This document shows, in pieces, positions 39,145-51,407 of a stretch of 64,000 nucleotides of DNA (within the stretch, counting starts at the first letter, position 1; each line of letters opens with the position of its first letter). Below the pieces are notes generated by a model. It had not been told where the DNA came from. It was given only the letters and a program-made list of their open reading frames with translations, and ran no database searches. The stretch is from assembly GCF_001900245.1 (NCBI RefSeq), contig NZ_CP017813.1, positions 620,001 to 684,000 of the forward strand. The letters run 5' to 3'. The position numbers and the translations under genes were made by a program. This DNA is from Mycoplasmopsis pullorum. GTDB taxonomy: Bacteria; Bacillota_I; Bacilli_A; Mycoplasmatales; Metamycoplasmataceae.

Positions 39145-40011
39145 ATGAAATTGACATTGATTTCTTCTATTACCGAAGATTACCGAGACCTAAGGTATTT
39201 TTTAAAATCTTTAACCGAACAGGACAATCAAGATTTTGAAATTATTTTATGTTTAAATAAATCTTCAAACAACAAGAGAATATTCGATGTTATTCAAGAA
39301 CATTATGAATTTTTTGGTTCGCGATTGAAATTTTTAGTTAATAGTCGTCGTGAAAGTATTCAATATACTTTAGCAAACGCATTTGCCTTAGCTAAAGGTG
39401 AATATGTTACAGTTTTAAACTCAGATACGACAATTAAAAAATATTTAGTACGTGAAATTTCAACTTATGCAAGTGATTTAGATGTGGACATTTTAGAATT
39501 TAAACCAAGAATGATTGGTTCGATAGCTTGAAAACCACATCCTAGAATTCAAAATGTCAATACTAGAATTAAAATTGCTGATTCACCAGATATTATTGCT
39601 TATTCATTTCCATTCATTTTCAATAAAATTTACAAAAAATCATTGATTAAAAAGTTGATTAAATTTAAACCTTCAACTGTAACTGATACTAAATTAGCTA
39701 TTGAATTAAATTATCGTCTATTATTATTAGCTAAAACTTATTCATATATTGACATTCGCATTAAACGTGAATATTTTGGTGTCGACAACTGAATTAATCC
39801 GCATTCATTCATTACCAAGTTTGATGCATTAGAACCATTTTTTAAAACTTCGGACCGTAAATTAATGCATGAGTTTAATTATGCAAAATACTTTTTCATC
39901 AAAATTTTCTTAGCTGGACTATTAACTGACACAAATTATCGTAACATCAATACGATTATGAACTACAAACAAGTTTTGGAAAACGTAGTCACAAATTTAA
40001 AGATAAGTTAA
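39145..40011 (+). CDS. Family 2-like glycosyltransferase with a possible -1 frameshift at its end
   Basis: A 288-residue product with a GT-A style N-terminus: LTLISSITEDYRDL, DNQDFEIILCLN (strand then nucleotide-binding Asp), NAFALAKGEYVTVLNSDTTI with NSD in the DxD position. It probably transfers a sugar to a lipid or surface glycan; the substrate is unknown. The zero frame stops at TAA 40009. Just before it lies TTTAAAG (39996-40002) in the phase T TTA AAG; slipping by -1 opens a further ~54 residues to TAG 40161, 1 base before the next ATG. Either a programmed frameshift, a lesion or a natural shorter end. The ATG at 39145 is preceded by GCGAGG. Confidence 0.78.
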
Positions 40012-40164
40012 AAGAAATTATTAAAAAATATGAATCATCAAACGAATATAAGATCTTTTGTGAAACGAATATCTATATGCAATTTGACAATACTGAAACT
40101 AATTGATTAAGAAATTCGCATCCAATTAATAACTGAAATAAGATCTTAGGAGAATTAGAATAGA

Positions 40165-40845
40165 ATGATTAAATACAAAAACGCAAATTTTTGAATTAGA
40201 TTCGCGTCCAATCTAATTGATTTTTTTGCTACGACATTATTTATCTCGTTAGTTGTATTTTTACTAAGTTATAAGGAACAAAAATTTTCATCTCTTGCTT
40301 TTTATAGCTTACCATTTTTAATTAACGTATTTATTTTAGTTTATTGACTATACATTCCTTGAGTTTTAAAAACTAAAACTCTTGGTCAATGAATTTGTCA
40401 GATTAAAACTTTAAATCAAAAAAATGAAGCATTAAAATTCAAAGAATTATTTAAACGTGCAATTTTATGAATCACTTTACCAATTTTGGTATTTTTTGGA
40501 ATGATTCTTTTTTTTAATGACGAATCAATTCAAAAATTAAACAACAATGCTGTTTTAACACCAAAAAATATCAATGATCTGAACTTGAGTAATTTTGAAA
40601 AAATCGGTTGAGCTTGCATTAGTTCGCTCTCATCAATTTGAGTTTTAATGACAATCTTAAATTATTTGTTTATTTTATTTTCAAAAAAACGTCTAGCCTT
40701 AATTGATATTATTTCAAACACTCGAGTAGTTTGAAAAAAACCGATTTTAGTCACACAAGAACAAATAATTTTAAAACCAATGTTACTACAAAGACGTCAA
40801 ATAATACACGTTTTATCAGATAAAGCAGAAAGAAATGATAATTAA
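40165..40845 (+). CDS. RDD family membrane protein
   Basis: A 226-residue protein, starting 1 base after the -1 frame stop of the preceding gene. The order fits an RDD protein: NFWIRFASNLIDFF (Arg and Asp of the family name in the first helix), a second helix, KTLGQWICQIKTL, a hydrophobic segment, and RLALIDIISNTRVV at the end. Hydrophobic segments are at about residues 16-35, 50-68, 115-135 and 170-190. At least six Trp are TGA, so no long standard-code frame exists here. Transport role unknown. Confidence 0.78.
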
Positions 40846-40859
40846 ATTTAAGGAGAATT

Positions 40860-43007
40860 ATGAAAGTTGCTAATAACAATTTATTGGAAGATTTGAATTC
40901 CAAACAAAAAGAAGCTGTTGAATATTTTGATTCACCTTTACGTATTGTTGCTGGTGCTGGTAGTGGTAAAACAAAAGTTTTAACTAGAAAAATTGCTTAT
41001 TTAGTAAATAAACTCGGTATTGCCCCGAAAGAAATTTTAGCAGTGACTTTTACTAATAAAGCTTGCAATGAAATGGCTATTAGAATTAGACAATATTGCG
41101 GAAATCTCACAAATGAATTAACAATTAAAACTTTTCACTCACTTTGTGCATTAATTTTGCGTGAAGAATCACGTAAAATCGGTCTAAGAAGTGATTTTCA
41201 AATTTTAGATGAAGTTGATAAAAAAGCGATTTTAAATGAAATTTATGAAAAATTAGACATTCAAACTAATTTAATCTCACTTTCGAACATGATGAATTAC
41301 ATTTCATGAGCAAAAAATCATCATTATTCAAAAAGTGAATTAAAAGAAGCTTTAAATTCTGATGAAATTATTCCAAAAGTTTACTCTTTATACAACAAAA
41401 AACTACGTGAAAATAAATGTTTAGACTTTGACGATTTAATCTTAAAAGTCAACGATTTATTTGAAGCTTATCCTGAAGTTGTTCAAAAATGAGCAAACAA
41501 ATTCAAATATATTTTAGTTGACGAGTTTCAAGATACTTCAGATTTACAGTACAAAATTATTAAATACTTATACAACCCTGAAGATGCTCACATTACAATT
41601 GTTGGTGATCCAGACCAAACAATTTACGAATGACGTGGTGCTGAAGTAGATTTAATTTTAGACTTTGATCAAGATTTTAAAGATACTAAAACAATCGTTT
41701 TAGACATTAACTATCGTTCAACTAAGAAAATTTTACGTGCTGCAAACAAATTAATTAAAAACAATAAATTCCGTTTCAACAAAGACTTACAAACCGAAAA
41801 CCCTGAAGGGGACGATATTGAATTTTTCCATGCTTTTAGCAACGAAGCGGAAGCTCGTTGAGTAGTCCAAAAAATCAACGAACTTAAAAAGCAAAAAATT
41901 CAACTTAAAAATATTGCAATTTTATATCGTTCAAATTATTATTCAAGAGCTTTTGAAGAGGCTTTAATCAACGAAAACATCAATCATAAAATTTTCAATG
42001 GTACCAAATTCTTCCAAAGAGCCGAAATTAAGGACTCACTCGCTTATTTACGTGTTTTGTATGATGGTTCAGATATTGCCTTTGAGAGAATAATTAATAT
42101 TCCCGCTCGTGGAATTGGAAAAAGTACTTTGGCTAAATTAAAACAATTTGCTCAAGAAAAAGAGATGGGATTATTTGAATGTGTCCTTAAACACTACAAA
42201 GAATTACCAATCAAACAAAGTTTAATTGTCAAATCAATTTTTCCATTATTAAAGGACATTTTAACCTTTAGAAAAGCACTTGAAAAAAATAAATTCTCAC
42301 TTGTTTTATTAAAATTCTTAGAAAAAATTAAATACTTCGAAGCAATCGAGCAAAACGTTAACATGCGTGGACAAGCAACTGATAACGTGCGTGAATTAAT
42401 TAAGAGTATGGAAACTTGAGAGCAAAAAAATCCCAATAAATCACTTAAGGACTATTTAGATATGGTCTCGCTAATGAGTGCTGGGGACGAATATGATGAC
42501 TTTTCAAATTATGTTTCATTAATGACTGTCCACTCGGCAAAGGGATTGGAATTCGATAATGTCTTTGTTGTAGGTATGACTGAACAAATTTTTCCAAGTT
42601 ACAAAGGTTTAAATCGTGATAATAGTAAGGACTGAATGGAAGAAGAAAGAAGACTTGCCTATGTCGCTATTACACGTGCTAAAAAGAAATTATTCATTAC
42701 CGATTCACGTGGTAATTTAATTGGTACAGATATACCAAAAGAAACCTCTCGCTTCGTCGAGGAGATGGGGATTGATTTAAATGATGTTATCTTAGCTCAA
42801 TCACAAACCGCAAGCGTGCAAGACTATGATGATGAAGAAGTAAACAACAACATTATCCCCGGGGACATTATCTCTCACACCACCTTTGGAGAGGGACAAG
42901 TATTAGAGGTTTTAGGGGACACTATTGTTGTTGAGTTTGTTAAAGATAAAAAAGTAAAATCATTGCGTAAAAACCATCCAGCAATAAAAGTGATTGTGTC
43001 GGTTTAA
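40860..43007 (+). CDS. pcrA: ATP-dependent DNA helicase, UvrD/PcrA family
   Basis: A 715-residue superfamily 1A helicase. Motifs in order: [21 protein letters not shown] (Walker A), [13 protein letters not shown] (Ia), KTFHSLC (Ib), [10 protein letters not shown] (II), [14 protein letters not shown] (III), [13 protein letters not shown] (IV), [17 protein letters not shown] (V) and [18 protein letters not shown] (VI). The C-terminal Tudor-like fold ([17 protein letters not shown]) is typical of PcrA/UvrD and binds RNA polymerase in other bacteria. AAGGAG precedes the ATG. Also used for nucleotide-excision and replication-conflict repair in this family. Confidence 0.95.
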
Positions 43008-43008
43008 G

Positions 43009-44655
43009 ATGATTCAGTTAGTAATTTTAGTTAGTTGCGTCGTTTCATTAATTTTATTTTTACTTTTTATAGCTGTATTTTGAATTTACTATATCAACTT
43101 AAGAGTATCCACAGGTGTAATTATTTTTAAAATAGACACTTTAAACCACCGTGTGATTCGTATTAACGAGAAAAGTCCATTATTTCCAATTCTTTTTGAT
43201 GCACGTAAACTGAAATTTGAACCTTTTAATTACATTAGTTTTAGCGAATTTTTAAACTTTTTCGAAGTTGAAAATCAAAAAGATTTAAAGATTTATTTTG
43301 AACAAAATGCTGTTCATCGTGTTAGTTTGAAATTGCAACTTAATATGAATTTGTACAAACGTTTAACTTTTTTTGAACGTATTTTATTCAAAATAGACTC
43401 TCGTACAAAAAGATTAGAAAATACTATTTGTGAATTAAGAGTTTTTCCACAAGATGACGGTATTTTTATCTGTAACATTAATTGACGAATTAACAATGAT
43501 CATAATAGTAAAAAGATTGAATTTGTCAATGCTAAAAATAATACAATGCAAAAATTGGTTCGTGGTCCTTTTTTAGCTTTAACACTTCTAAAAAAACCTT
43601 TTTTCTTTGTTAATGAAATCTTAAATTCAGATATTGAACAAATTTTAGATCGTTTTGGTTTAAAGTTAAATCGAGTGCAATTGTACAGTAAAGACGGAAT
43701 TATAATGATTCTGTTTAAAAAAACATTTTTAACCAATATCAAAAAGATTAATTCAATTGTTAAAAATCTTAACGAAAATAGTTTATATGAAAAAATGGTC
43801 GATTGTGCGAGTGTAATTGAATTTAAAAGAATGATTGATTTAGATGATTTTGAAAATTTAGTCAATCAGTCCAAATACACTTTATATAACATCAAAAACA
43901 ATAAATTAAGTAACGAATTTTACTATTTTAAACCTAAAGATGTCTATAAACCTGAATTTGTTGAATTTGTTTCTCTATATAATACTTTTAGAAATAAAAA
44001 TTTAACTAGTGATTTCTTATTAATTAAGAATTCAATTGTTAATTACGAATCTAAAAACAAAACCAAAAACAACGTTTTTTCAGTCTGAATCAACGGAATG
44101 AGCAAAGATGTAATTGAATTTTTTCTCAAAATACCATATTTAGTTTATTTATACGAACCTTTGTGAATTAATAAAATTATTTCAAAGGAAAAAGAAATTG
44201 AAATCGGTAAACTTGCGAGTCGGATTATTGTCAAAATTTCGCAAGAGAATTTTATGAAGTTAAGTAATTACGATACTTCAAGCAAAATAACTTATTTAAT
44301 TTACTCATTTGATAATCTGTTTAATTATGAAGAATTAAAAAAGAAAATTAAAATTTTAAGAGAAAACTCAATTTCATGTGCTGTGTATGTTAAAAGAATA
44401 AACAAACCGCTAATGAATTTTTTAGGTTCTTCAAATTTAAAAGCGATAGTGATTAGTGAACAAATTAGTAAAAAAATCAATGATGAATCAACTTTTTTTG
44501 ATTGCGTCAATATTTACCAAATCGCTCAATCAAACAAGATTAGTTTATTCTACGAATTAGAAAATTTTGCACTAGATAAATACATTGTTAAAAAAACAGG
44601 GATTTATGCAGCTTACTTACCGCAATTTTCTAAAATTAAACTTGAAAATACTTAA
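43009..44655 (+). CDS. Membrane-anchored protein with a degenerate EAL-like C-terminus
   Basis: A 548-residue protein one base after pcrA, without an obvious ribosome site. Residues ~3-30 are one membrane helix (IQLVILVSCVVSLILFLLFIA and on). The middle has several charged alpha/beta blocks (NVARDRTK-like basic stretches). The last ~190 residues follow the order of an EAL phosphodiesterase fold: IIVKISQENF, ITYLIYSFDNLF, KILRENSISCAVYV, KAIVISEQI and SLFYELENF. The catalytic E-A-L and metal ligands are absent. It may belong to a mycoplasma family of unknown function (MHO_4530-type, from memory). Not evidently an enzyme. Confidence 0.68.
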
Positions 44656-44680
44656 AAACCTGTTTTTATAACAGGTTTTT
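44655..44680 (+). terminator. Intrinsic terminator before gltX
   Basis: AAAACCTGTT and AACAGGTTTT pair around TTTAT and end in a T run. Confidence 0.85.
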
Positions 44681-44711
44681 ATAACTTTGAAACAATTAAA
44701 AATTATTACTT

Positions 44712-44717
44712 TATAAT
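44712..44717 (+). promoter_or_regulatory. -10 box for gltX
   Basis: TATAAT, 22 bases before the gltX ATG. AAGGAG lies at 44730-44735. Confidence 0.5.
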
Positions 44718-44739
44718 ATATTAAAGTATAAGGAGCTTT

Positions 44740-46135
<1,396 letters not shown>

Positions 46136-46146
<11 letters not shown>

Positions 46147-46543
46147 ATTTAAGTCAAAAATTTTACAAGGTTCAAACGAACCAGTTTACACTAATTTTGA
46201 AGCAAAATTAGAAAGATTAAACGAATTGGATTTCGATGTTCTTTTATTCAACGAACCAAGTCAAAATGTTGCAAACCGTATTGAAATTAACTCGAGTGAT
46301 GTAAATATTTTTGCTGGTCCAACCACATTAAATTTATCACTTAATAAATGAGTAGATGTTGAGTTTATTGTAAATTATGGAACTAATAAAAATCAAACAT
46401 TTTTAATTAATACTTTCTTAAAATCACTAACACACACTAAAAATGAAAATGAAGAAGTTTACAAATTAAACTATATTTTAAGTCAAAACCGTGACGAAAA
46501 TAATTTAATCGGTGAATTTTTCATTGATTTAGTAATCAAATAA
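46136..46543 (+). CDS. DUF1934/YwiB-like beta-barrel protein
   Basis: A 135-residue protein overlapping gltX by 11 bases. The strand pattern (LDFDVLLFNEPSQ, NRIEINSSDVNIFAG, LNYILSQNRDENNLIGEFFIDLVI) resembles the calycin-like YwiB/DUF1934 family, whose end reads LxYxLxxNxxxxGxFxxxIxI. Function is unknown; linked genes are translation and lipid enzymes. The last third is reached through a TGA(Trp) at 46349. Confidence 0.6.
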
Positions 46544-46544
46544 A

Positions 46545-46850
46545 ATGATTGGCGTTGATCTTGCTAAAATTAGTCGTTTTGCAAATTTAACAGACGCTTT
46601 CATTCAACGTTTTTTACATTTAGAAGAATACGAAATTTATCAAAACATTACAAATGAAAAACAAAAGCAAATATTTTTAGCCAAAATTTGAGCTATCAAA
46701 GAAGCGATTTTTAAAAGTGACAACAGCTATAGTCACTTTGATCAAGTTAAATTGGACATCACTGATAAAGGAGTTAAGCATCCAAATTTTTGAATCAGTA
46801 TTTCACATGAAGAAGATTTCTTAGTAGCTTTTGTAATGAAAAAGGAGTAA
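46545..46850 (+). CDS. acpS: Holo-[acyl-carrier-protein] synthase
   Basis: A 101-residue phosphopantetheinyl transferase. The magnesium site IGVDLAKISRF (residues 2-12) and FLAKIWAIKEAIFK (W in place of F, read from TGA) are characteristic, as is the end ISISHEEDFLVAFVM. It transfers phosphopantetheine to acyl carrier protein. No fatty acid synthesis genes are visible, so ACP probably serves PlsX/PlsC acyl transfer. It begins 1 base after the preceding stop and is followed by plsC after 2 bases. Confidence 0.88.
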
Positions 46851-46852
46851 AA

Positions 46853-47599
46853 ATGAGTCTAATTATTTTAAAGAAAATTTTGTTTGGTCCAATTTGACTA
46901 ATCAGAATGATGAGAATCAACTCTCAAGCACGTAAGTATCGTCGTACACCAGATATGTTAACCGAACAACAAAGAAATGATTTTTTACTAAAATATGCCA
47001 AAAAATTATTAAAGTTGTACCGTGTTAAAGTCGAAGTTCAAGGTTACGACAATCTTCCAAATAATGGTGGAGTGATTTTAACACCAAACCATAAATCAAA
47101 TGCTGATGCTTTAATTATGCTACAAGCACTTGAAAAACAATCATACGAACAATCTGAAGTGAATAAAATTCCAACTTTTATTGCTAAACAAGAATTATTA
47201 AAGAAAAGATTAATTCGTAATGCAATGTCATTAATTGATACTTTTGCAATTGACCGTAACAACTTCCGTCAAAGTTTGGAAGTGCTTGGTGAATTCGGTA
47301 GATTTGTTAAAATGAACAAAACTTATGGAGTTATTTTTCCAGAAGGAACACGTGTAAGTACTCCAAATGAACTCGGAGAATTTAAAGGTGGAGCTTTCAA
47401 AGTTGCACAAAATGAATTTTTACAAGTGGTACCTGTTACAATTTCAAATTCTTCAGAAGCATTCAATTCAAAAAGAGCAAAAAAATTAGTTGTTACAGTT
47501 ACTTTCCACAAACCAATTAAACCAATGGACTTTATCGGACAAGAACCTAAAGCGGTTGGTGAACGTGTACGTAAAATTGTTGAGAGCGAAATAAAATAA
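46853..47599 (+). CDS. plsC: 1-acyl-sn-glycerol-3-phosphate acyltransferase
   Basis: A 248-residue membrane enzyme that makes phosphatidic acid from lysophosphatidate. Block I NHKSNADALIM (HxxxxD replaced in part: H-K-S-N-A-D), block III FPEGTRVS and block IV VVPVTISNSSE are present. N-terminal hydrophobic residues ~2-18 anchor it. The ATG at 46853 has AAAGGAG 8 bases upstream, restoring a TGA(Trp) in the N-terminus. Immediately follows acpS. Confidence 0.9.
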
Positions 47600-47600
47600 A

Positions 47601-48332
47601 ATGAATAATTACGACATTAAATTAGACGATTTTGATGGTCCTTTGGACTTGCTTTTAAGTCTGGTTCAAGATAAAAAAATTGACATTTTACAAGTTAATT
47701 TAGTTGAATTAGCAACTCAATATTTAAACATTATTAATAATTTAAAAGAAAATGATATTGACATTGCTGGTGACTACCTTGTTATGGCTGCGACTTTAGT
47801 GCAGTTAAAAGCGAAAATGATCTTAAGCGATCCGGTTGAAAAAGTTCAAGTCGAAGAAGATAAAAATTTGATTCTTCAACGTTTAGCGGAATATCAAGAA
47901 TTCAAAAAAATTTCACAAGCTTTACGTGAACAAGAAACATTCCGTAAGGATATTTTCATTAAAACGATGAGCGATTTAGATGATTATATTGTTGATAAAG
48001 ATGATACTAAATTAGATGGTCACTCAAATCCATTAAAATTAATTGTTACATTAAGAAAAATGTTTGAGCGTGTTTATGCACAAAATTTACGTGTGACAAA
48101 ATTAAAAACATTCAACTTAACAGCTAAAGATCAAGAATTTTACATTCGCGATTTATTTAAAAACCGTGATGAAGTTAGTTTTGAAGAAGTTTTTAGTGTT
48201 CCATCGCTTAATCACTTTGTTATTACTTTGCTTGCATTATTAGATTTATCACGTAAACAAGAAATTGTAATTCAACAAGATTCACAATTTGACAAAATAA
48301 AATTATTTAAAGGACCTGAATATGAAAGATAA
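47601..48332 (+). CDS. scpA: Segregation and condensation protein A
   Basis: A 243-residue kleisin of the SMC complex. The N-terminal DDFDGPLDLLLSLVQDKKIDILQV is strongly conserved and binds the SMC neck; the C-terminal winged helix binds the SMC head. It begins 1 base after plsC and overlaps scpB by 11 bases. No TGA codons. Confidence 0.94.
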   Translation: MNNYDIKLDDFDGPLDLLLSLVQDKKIDILQVNLVELATQYLNIINNLKENDIDIAGDYLVMAATLVQLKAKMILSDPVEKVQVEEDKNLILQRLAEYQEFKKISQALREQETFRKDIFIKTMSDLDDYIVDKDDTKLDGHSNPLKLIVTLRKMFERVYAQNLRVTKLKTFNLTAKDQEFYIRDLFKNRDEVSFEEVFSVPSLNHFVITLLALLDLSRKQEIVIQQDSQFDKIKLFKGPEYER

Positions 48333-48909
48333 GATTATTGAAGCTCTTTTATATGTATTTGGTGATGCAGGAATTAATTTAGAACAAATTCAATTAACAT
48401 TTTCACTAAATAATCATAGCGAAGCTAAAAAAGTAATGAATGACTTCATCAAAAGTTATAACTCAAAAGACGGCGGTCTTAAAGTTGTTGAATTCAATGG
48501 TGTTTATAAATTAAGTACTCGTGAATCTGTTAAAGAATACATCTCAAAAGTTGTAAATACAGTTTCAAAACAAAAACTTTCAAATGCAGCGATCGAAGTT
48601 GCCGGGATTATTGCGTATAAAGAACCAATAACCAGAAGTCAAATTTCTAAAATTCGTGGTGTTGCAAGCGACCAAGTGCTTAATAGCTTACTACTTAAAG
48701 GTGTAGTTGCCGAAGTTGGTATTTCACCAACACCGGGACATCCAGTTTTATATGGTGTTACCAATAAATTCTATGATTATTTCAAAATCAAAGATTTATC
48801 CGATTTACCAAAGTTAAGCGAATTCAATTTTATCAATGTTTCTGATGATGAAGATGAAGAAGTGGAAACGAATGATTTTGATTTATTTGCTAGTCAGAGA
48901 GAGATGTAA
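48322..48909 (+). CDS. scpB: Segregation and condensation protein B
   Basis: A 195-residue protein with tandem winged-helix domains, partner of ScpA. Conserved sites are KIIEALLYVFGDAG, LSNAAIEVAGIIAYKEPITRSQIS and GHPVLYGVTNKFYDYF. The acidic C-terminal tail (SDDEDEEVETNDFD) is common in the family. The AAAGGACC before the ATG is weak; translation is probably coupled to scpA. Confidence 0.94.
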   Translation: MKDKIIEALLYVFGDAGINLEQIQLTFSLNNHSEAKKVMNDFIKSYNSKDGGLKVVEFNGVYKLSTRESVKEYISKVVNTVSKQKLSNAAIEVAGIIAYKEPITRSQISKIRGVASDQVLNSLLLKGVVAEVGISPTPGHPVLYGVTNKFYDYFKIKDLSDLPKLSEFNFINVSDDEDEEVETNDFDLFASQREM

Positions 48910-48911
48910 TC

Positions 48912-49766
48912 ATGACTTTATCAAAAATTAGAGCAACACAAAACGACCACGGAAGAAAATTAATCAAAGTTTTAATGAAATATTTTCCGAGCGTTCCAAC
49001 TTGAAGATTGGAACGTCTTTTTCGTAAAAAAGATATAAAAATTAACAACCAACGAAATTTTTCAAAAGATTATGTCGTACAACAAGGCGATGAAATTTGA
49101 GTTTATGGACTAGAGCAAAGTGAAATTTTAGACCAAGAAATTACAAAATCAAAAAAAAGAGATTTTAAAGTAGTTTATGAAGATCAAAATATTCTGATTG
49201 TAGACAAAAAAGCTGGTGTGGTGATGCACTCAAACGATGATTCATTAGATTCGCAAATCATGGATTATTTAAAATTTACACCAAATGATAGTTTCACAAT
49301 TTCACACATTGGACGTTTGGACAAAGAAACCAGCGGACTAGTTATTTATGCTAAAAATTATCAAATTTTGCAAGAATTAACTAATAAAAACGCAATTGTT
49401 AAAACTTACGTTTATAAAGCGGACCGTCTTGGACGTGATTTAAGAGTTGAGGGGTTTTTAACTAAAGATGATGTTAAACAAAAAATGATTTTTTCAACTA
49501 ATAAAAAAAGTGATAAATCACAACGTTGCAGTACATACTTTTTTGAAAGTAACACAAAACAATTTGCACAAATTAAAACCGGTCGCAAGCATCAAATTCG
49601 TGCAACTTTATTCTATTTAGGTACACCAATTTATGGTGATTTAAAATATGGTGGTAAGAAAGCGGATCGTCTAATGTTGCATGCATACACACTAAAATTA
49701 CAAAAATTAAGTGATCAATTTGCTTATTTAAATAATCAAGAATTTATTAGCGAAGTGAAATGATAG
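48912..49766 (+). CDS. 23S rRNA pseudouridine synthase, RluD/RluC family
   Basis: A 284-residue enzyme. An N-terminal S4-like domain (TWRLERLFRKKDIKI) precedes the catalytic SHIGRLDKETSGLVIYAK (catalytic Asp in GRLD). GRKHQIRATLFYLG and PIYGDLKYGG follow, as in RluC/RluD. The last sense codon is TGA(Trp), directly followed by the TAG stop. The start lies 2 bases after scpB. RluC versus RluD cannot be separated by eye. Confidence 0.88.
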
Positions 49767-49776
49767 AAAGGAATTC

Positions 49777-50079
49777 ATGAAACAAATTACTAGAGAAAAA
49801 TTAATTGAAATTGCACATGCATTAATGCTCGAACCTACTGAAGAAGTGTTAAATGGTATTTTGCTCGATTGAGAAGAATTACAAAAAAATTTAATGTTAT
49901 TAAAACAAATTGATACACATGAAGTTCAACCAATGACACATATTAATGAGACCTATTTTGTAGACTTTTTAAGAGAAGATAAAGTTGATACTTCGTATTC
50001 AATTTCAAAACAAGAAATTTTAAGCAACGCACATGAATCGGATTCAGACTATATCATTACTAAAAAGGTGGTTAAATAA
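49777..50079 (+). CDS. gatC: Asp/Glu-tRNA amidotransferase subunit C
   Basis: A 100-residue protein bridging GatA and GatB. Helical N-terminus (EKLIEIAHALMLEP), linker (EVQPMTHINE) and a C-terminal acidic stretch fit GatC. AAAGGAATT lies upstream, and the stop overlaps the gatA start by 1 base. One TGA(Trp). Confidence 0.85.
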
Positions 50080-51407
50080 TGAAAGTTTTAGGAAATGTAT
50101 CTAAAGCACTTCAAGAATTAAAAAACGACAATAATAATACTATTGCTTATGTTTATGAAAATCCCGAATCAGCCAATGAAAGTGGTAAATTAGCAAATGC
50201 TGTTTTTACAATTAAAGATGTTTTTGCTACCAATGATGCTCCTACTCAAGCTTCAAGCAAAATCTTAGAGGGATTTAATCCACATTATAATGCGACTGTG
50301 GTACAAAAACTAATTGATGCAGGTGCAATCAAGGTTGCAAAAGTCCACAATGATGAGCTTGCACTTGGTGGAACTGGGACTTTTTCTGCTTTTGGACTTA
50401 TCACTAATCCGTACGATTCTACAAGACTAGTAGGTGGTTCTTCAAGTGGTTCGGTTGCGACATTAACTAAAAATGTTTCGTTCGCACTTGGTAGTGACAC
50501 TGGGGACAGTGTGCGACTTCCAGCGTCATATAATGGTGTAGTTGGTTTTAAACCTAGCTATGGTGCAATTTCACGTTATGGTATGTTTGCGTACGCTTCT
50601 TCGCTTGATACAGTATCTTTTTTCTCGCATAATGTTGATGATTTGAATAATATTTTATCTTGCGTTTATGGTGTGGACACTAAAGATATGACAAGTGTTA
50701 TGGTACCAATGAGCGACAATGTCAGTCCTATTAAGCCGCTGAAAGTTGCTTGATTAGATGTGTCGGATAAGCTTGAAAAATTTGTCGCTGATGAGTATAC
50801 AAAATTAATTGATAAATTAAATTCTTTAGATATTCAAGTAACTAAAATTGATGTTAACGATACACTTTTACGTGCAATTAAACCAGTTTATGATATTGTT
50901 TCGTACTCTGAAGCAAGTTCGAACTTATCAAATTTAAACGGTATCGCTTTTGGACAACGTAAAGATGGTGAAACTTGAAGCGAAATTATGACCAACACAC
51001 GTAGTGCCGGATTTGGTAAAATGGTCCAAAGACGTTTGGTACTTGGTAACTATTATTTATACAGTGAAAATCAAGCTGAAATCTTTATCAAGGCTCAAAA
51101 AGTGCGTCGTGTAATTCGTGATTACTTAAATGATTTACATCAAAACTACGATGTGGTTATTTTCCCAGCATCAGCTGATGTCGCTCCAAAAATCGATGCA
51201 TCATTAAATAAATCGCATGATTATATGGACTTTATTTTAACAGGTTCAAATTTAGGTGGTAATCCTTCAATTACTATTCCTTGAATCCAAACAAGTGATA
51301 ATTTATTTGTTAATTTAGCTTTAGATGCTCAAATTTATCACGATGAAAAATTAATTGGTATTGCCAAGTACTTTGAAAACATTTTAGGAGGTGTTGATGA
51401 AAAATAA
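50079..51407 (+). CDS. gatA: Asp/Glu-tRNA amidotransferase subunit A
   Basis: A 442-residue amidase-signature enzyme that releases ammonia from glutamine for conversion of Glu-tRNA(Gln). The catalytic Lys is in TIKDVFATND and the Ser loop in VGGSSSGSVATL with LGSDTGDSVRLPAS; the usual SDTGGS reads SDTGDS, a small change that may deserve a look. RYGMFAYASSLD is standard. Many TGA(Trp) codons break the frame in the standard code. It overlaps gatB by 11 bases. Confidence 0.93.

Noticed and set aside
51391-51396. GTG start for gatB two codons upstream
   Set aside because: AGGAGGT lies in the right position for the ATG at 51397 and would overlap a GTG start.
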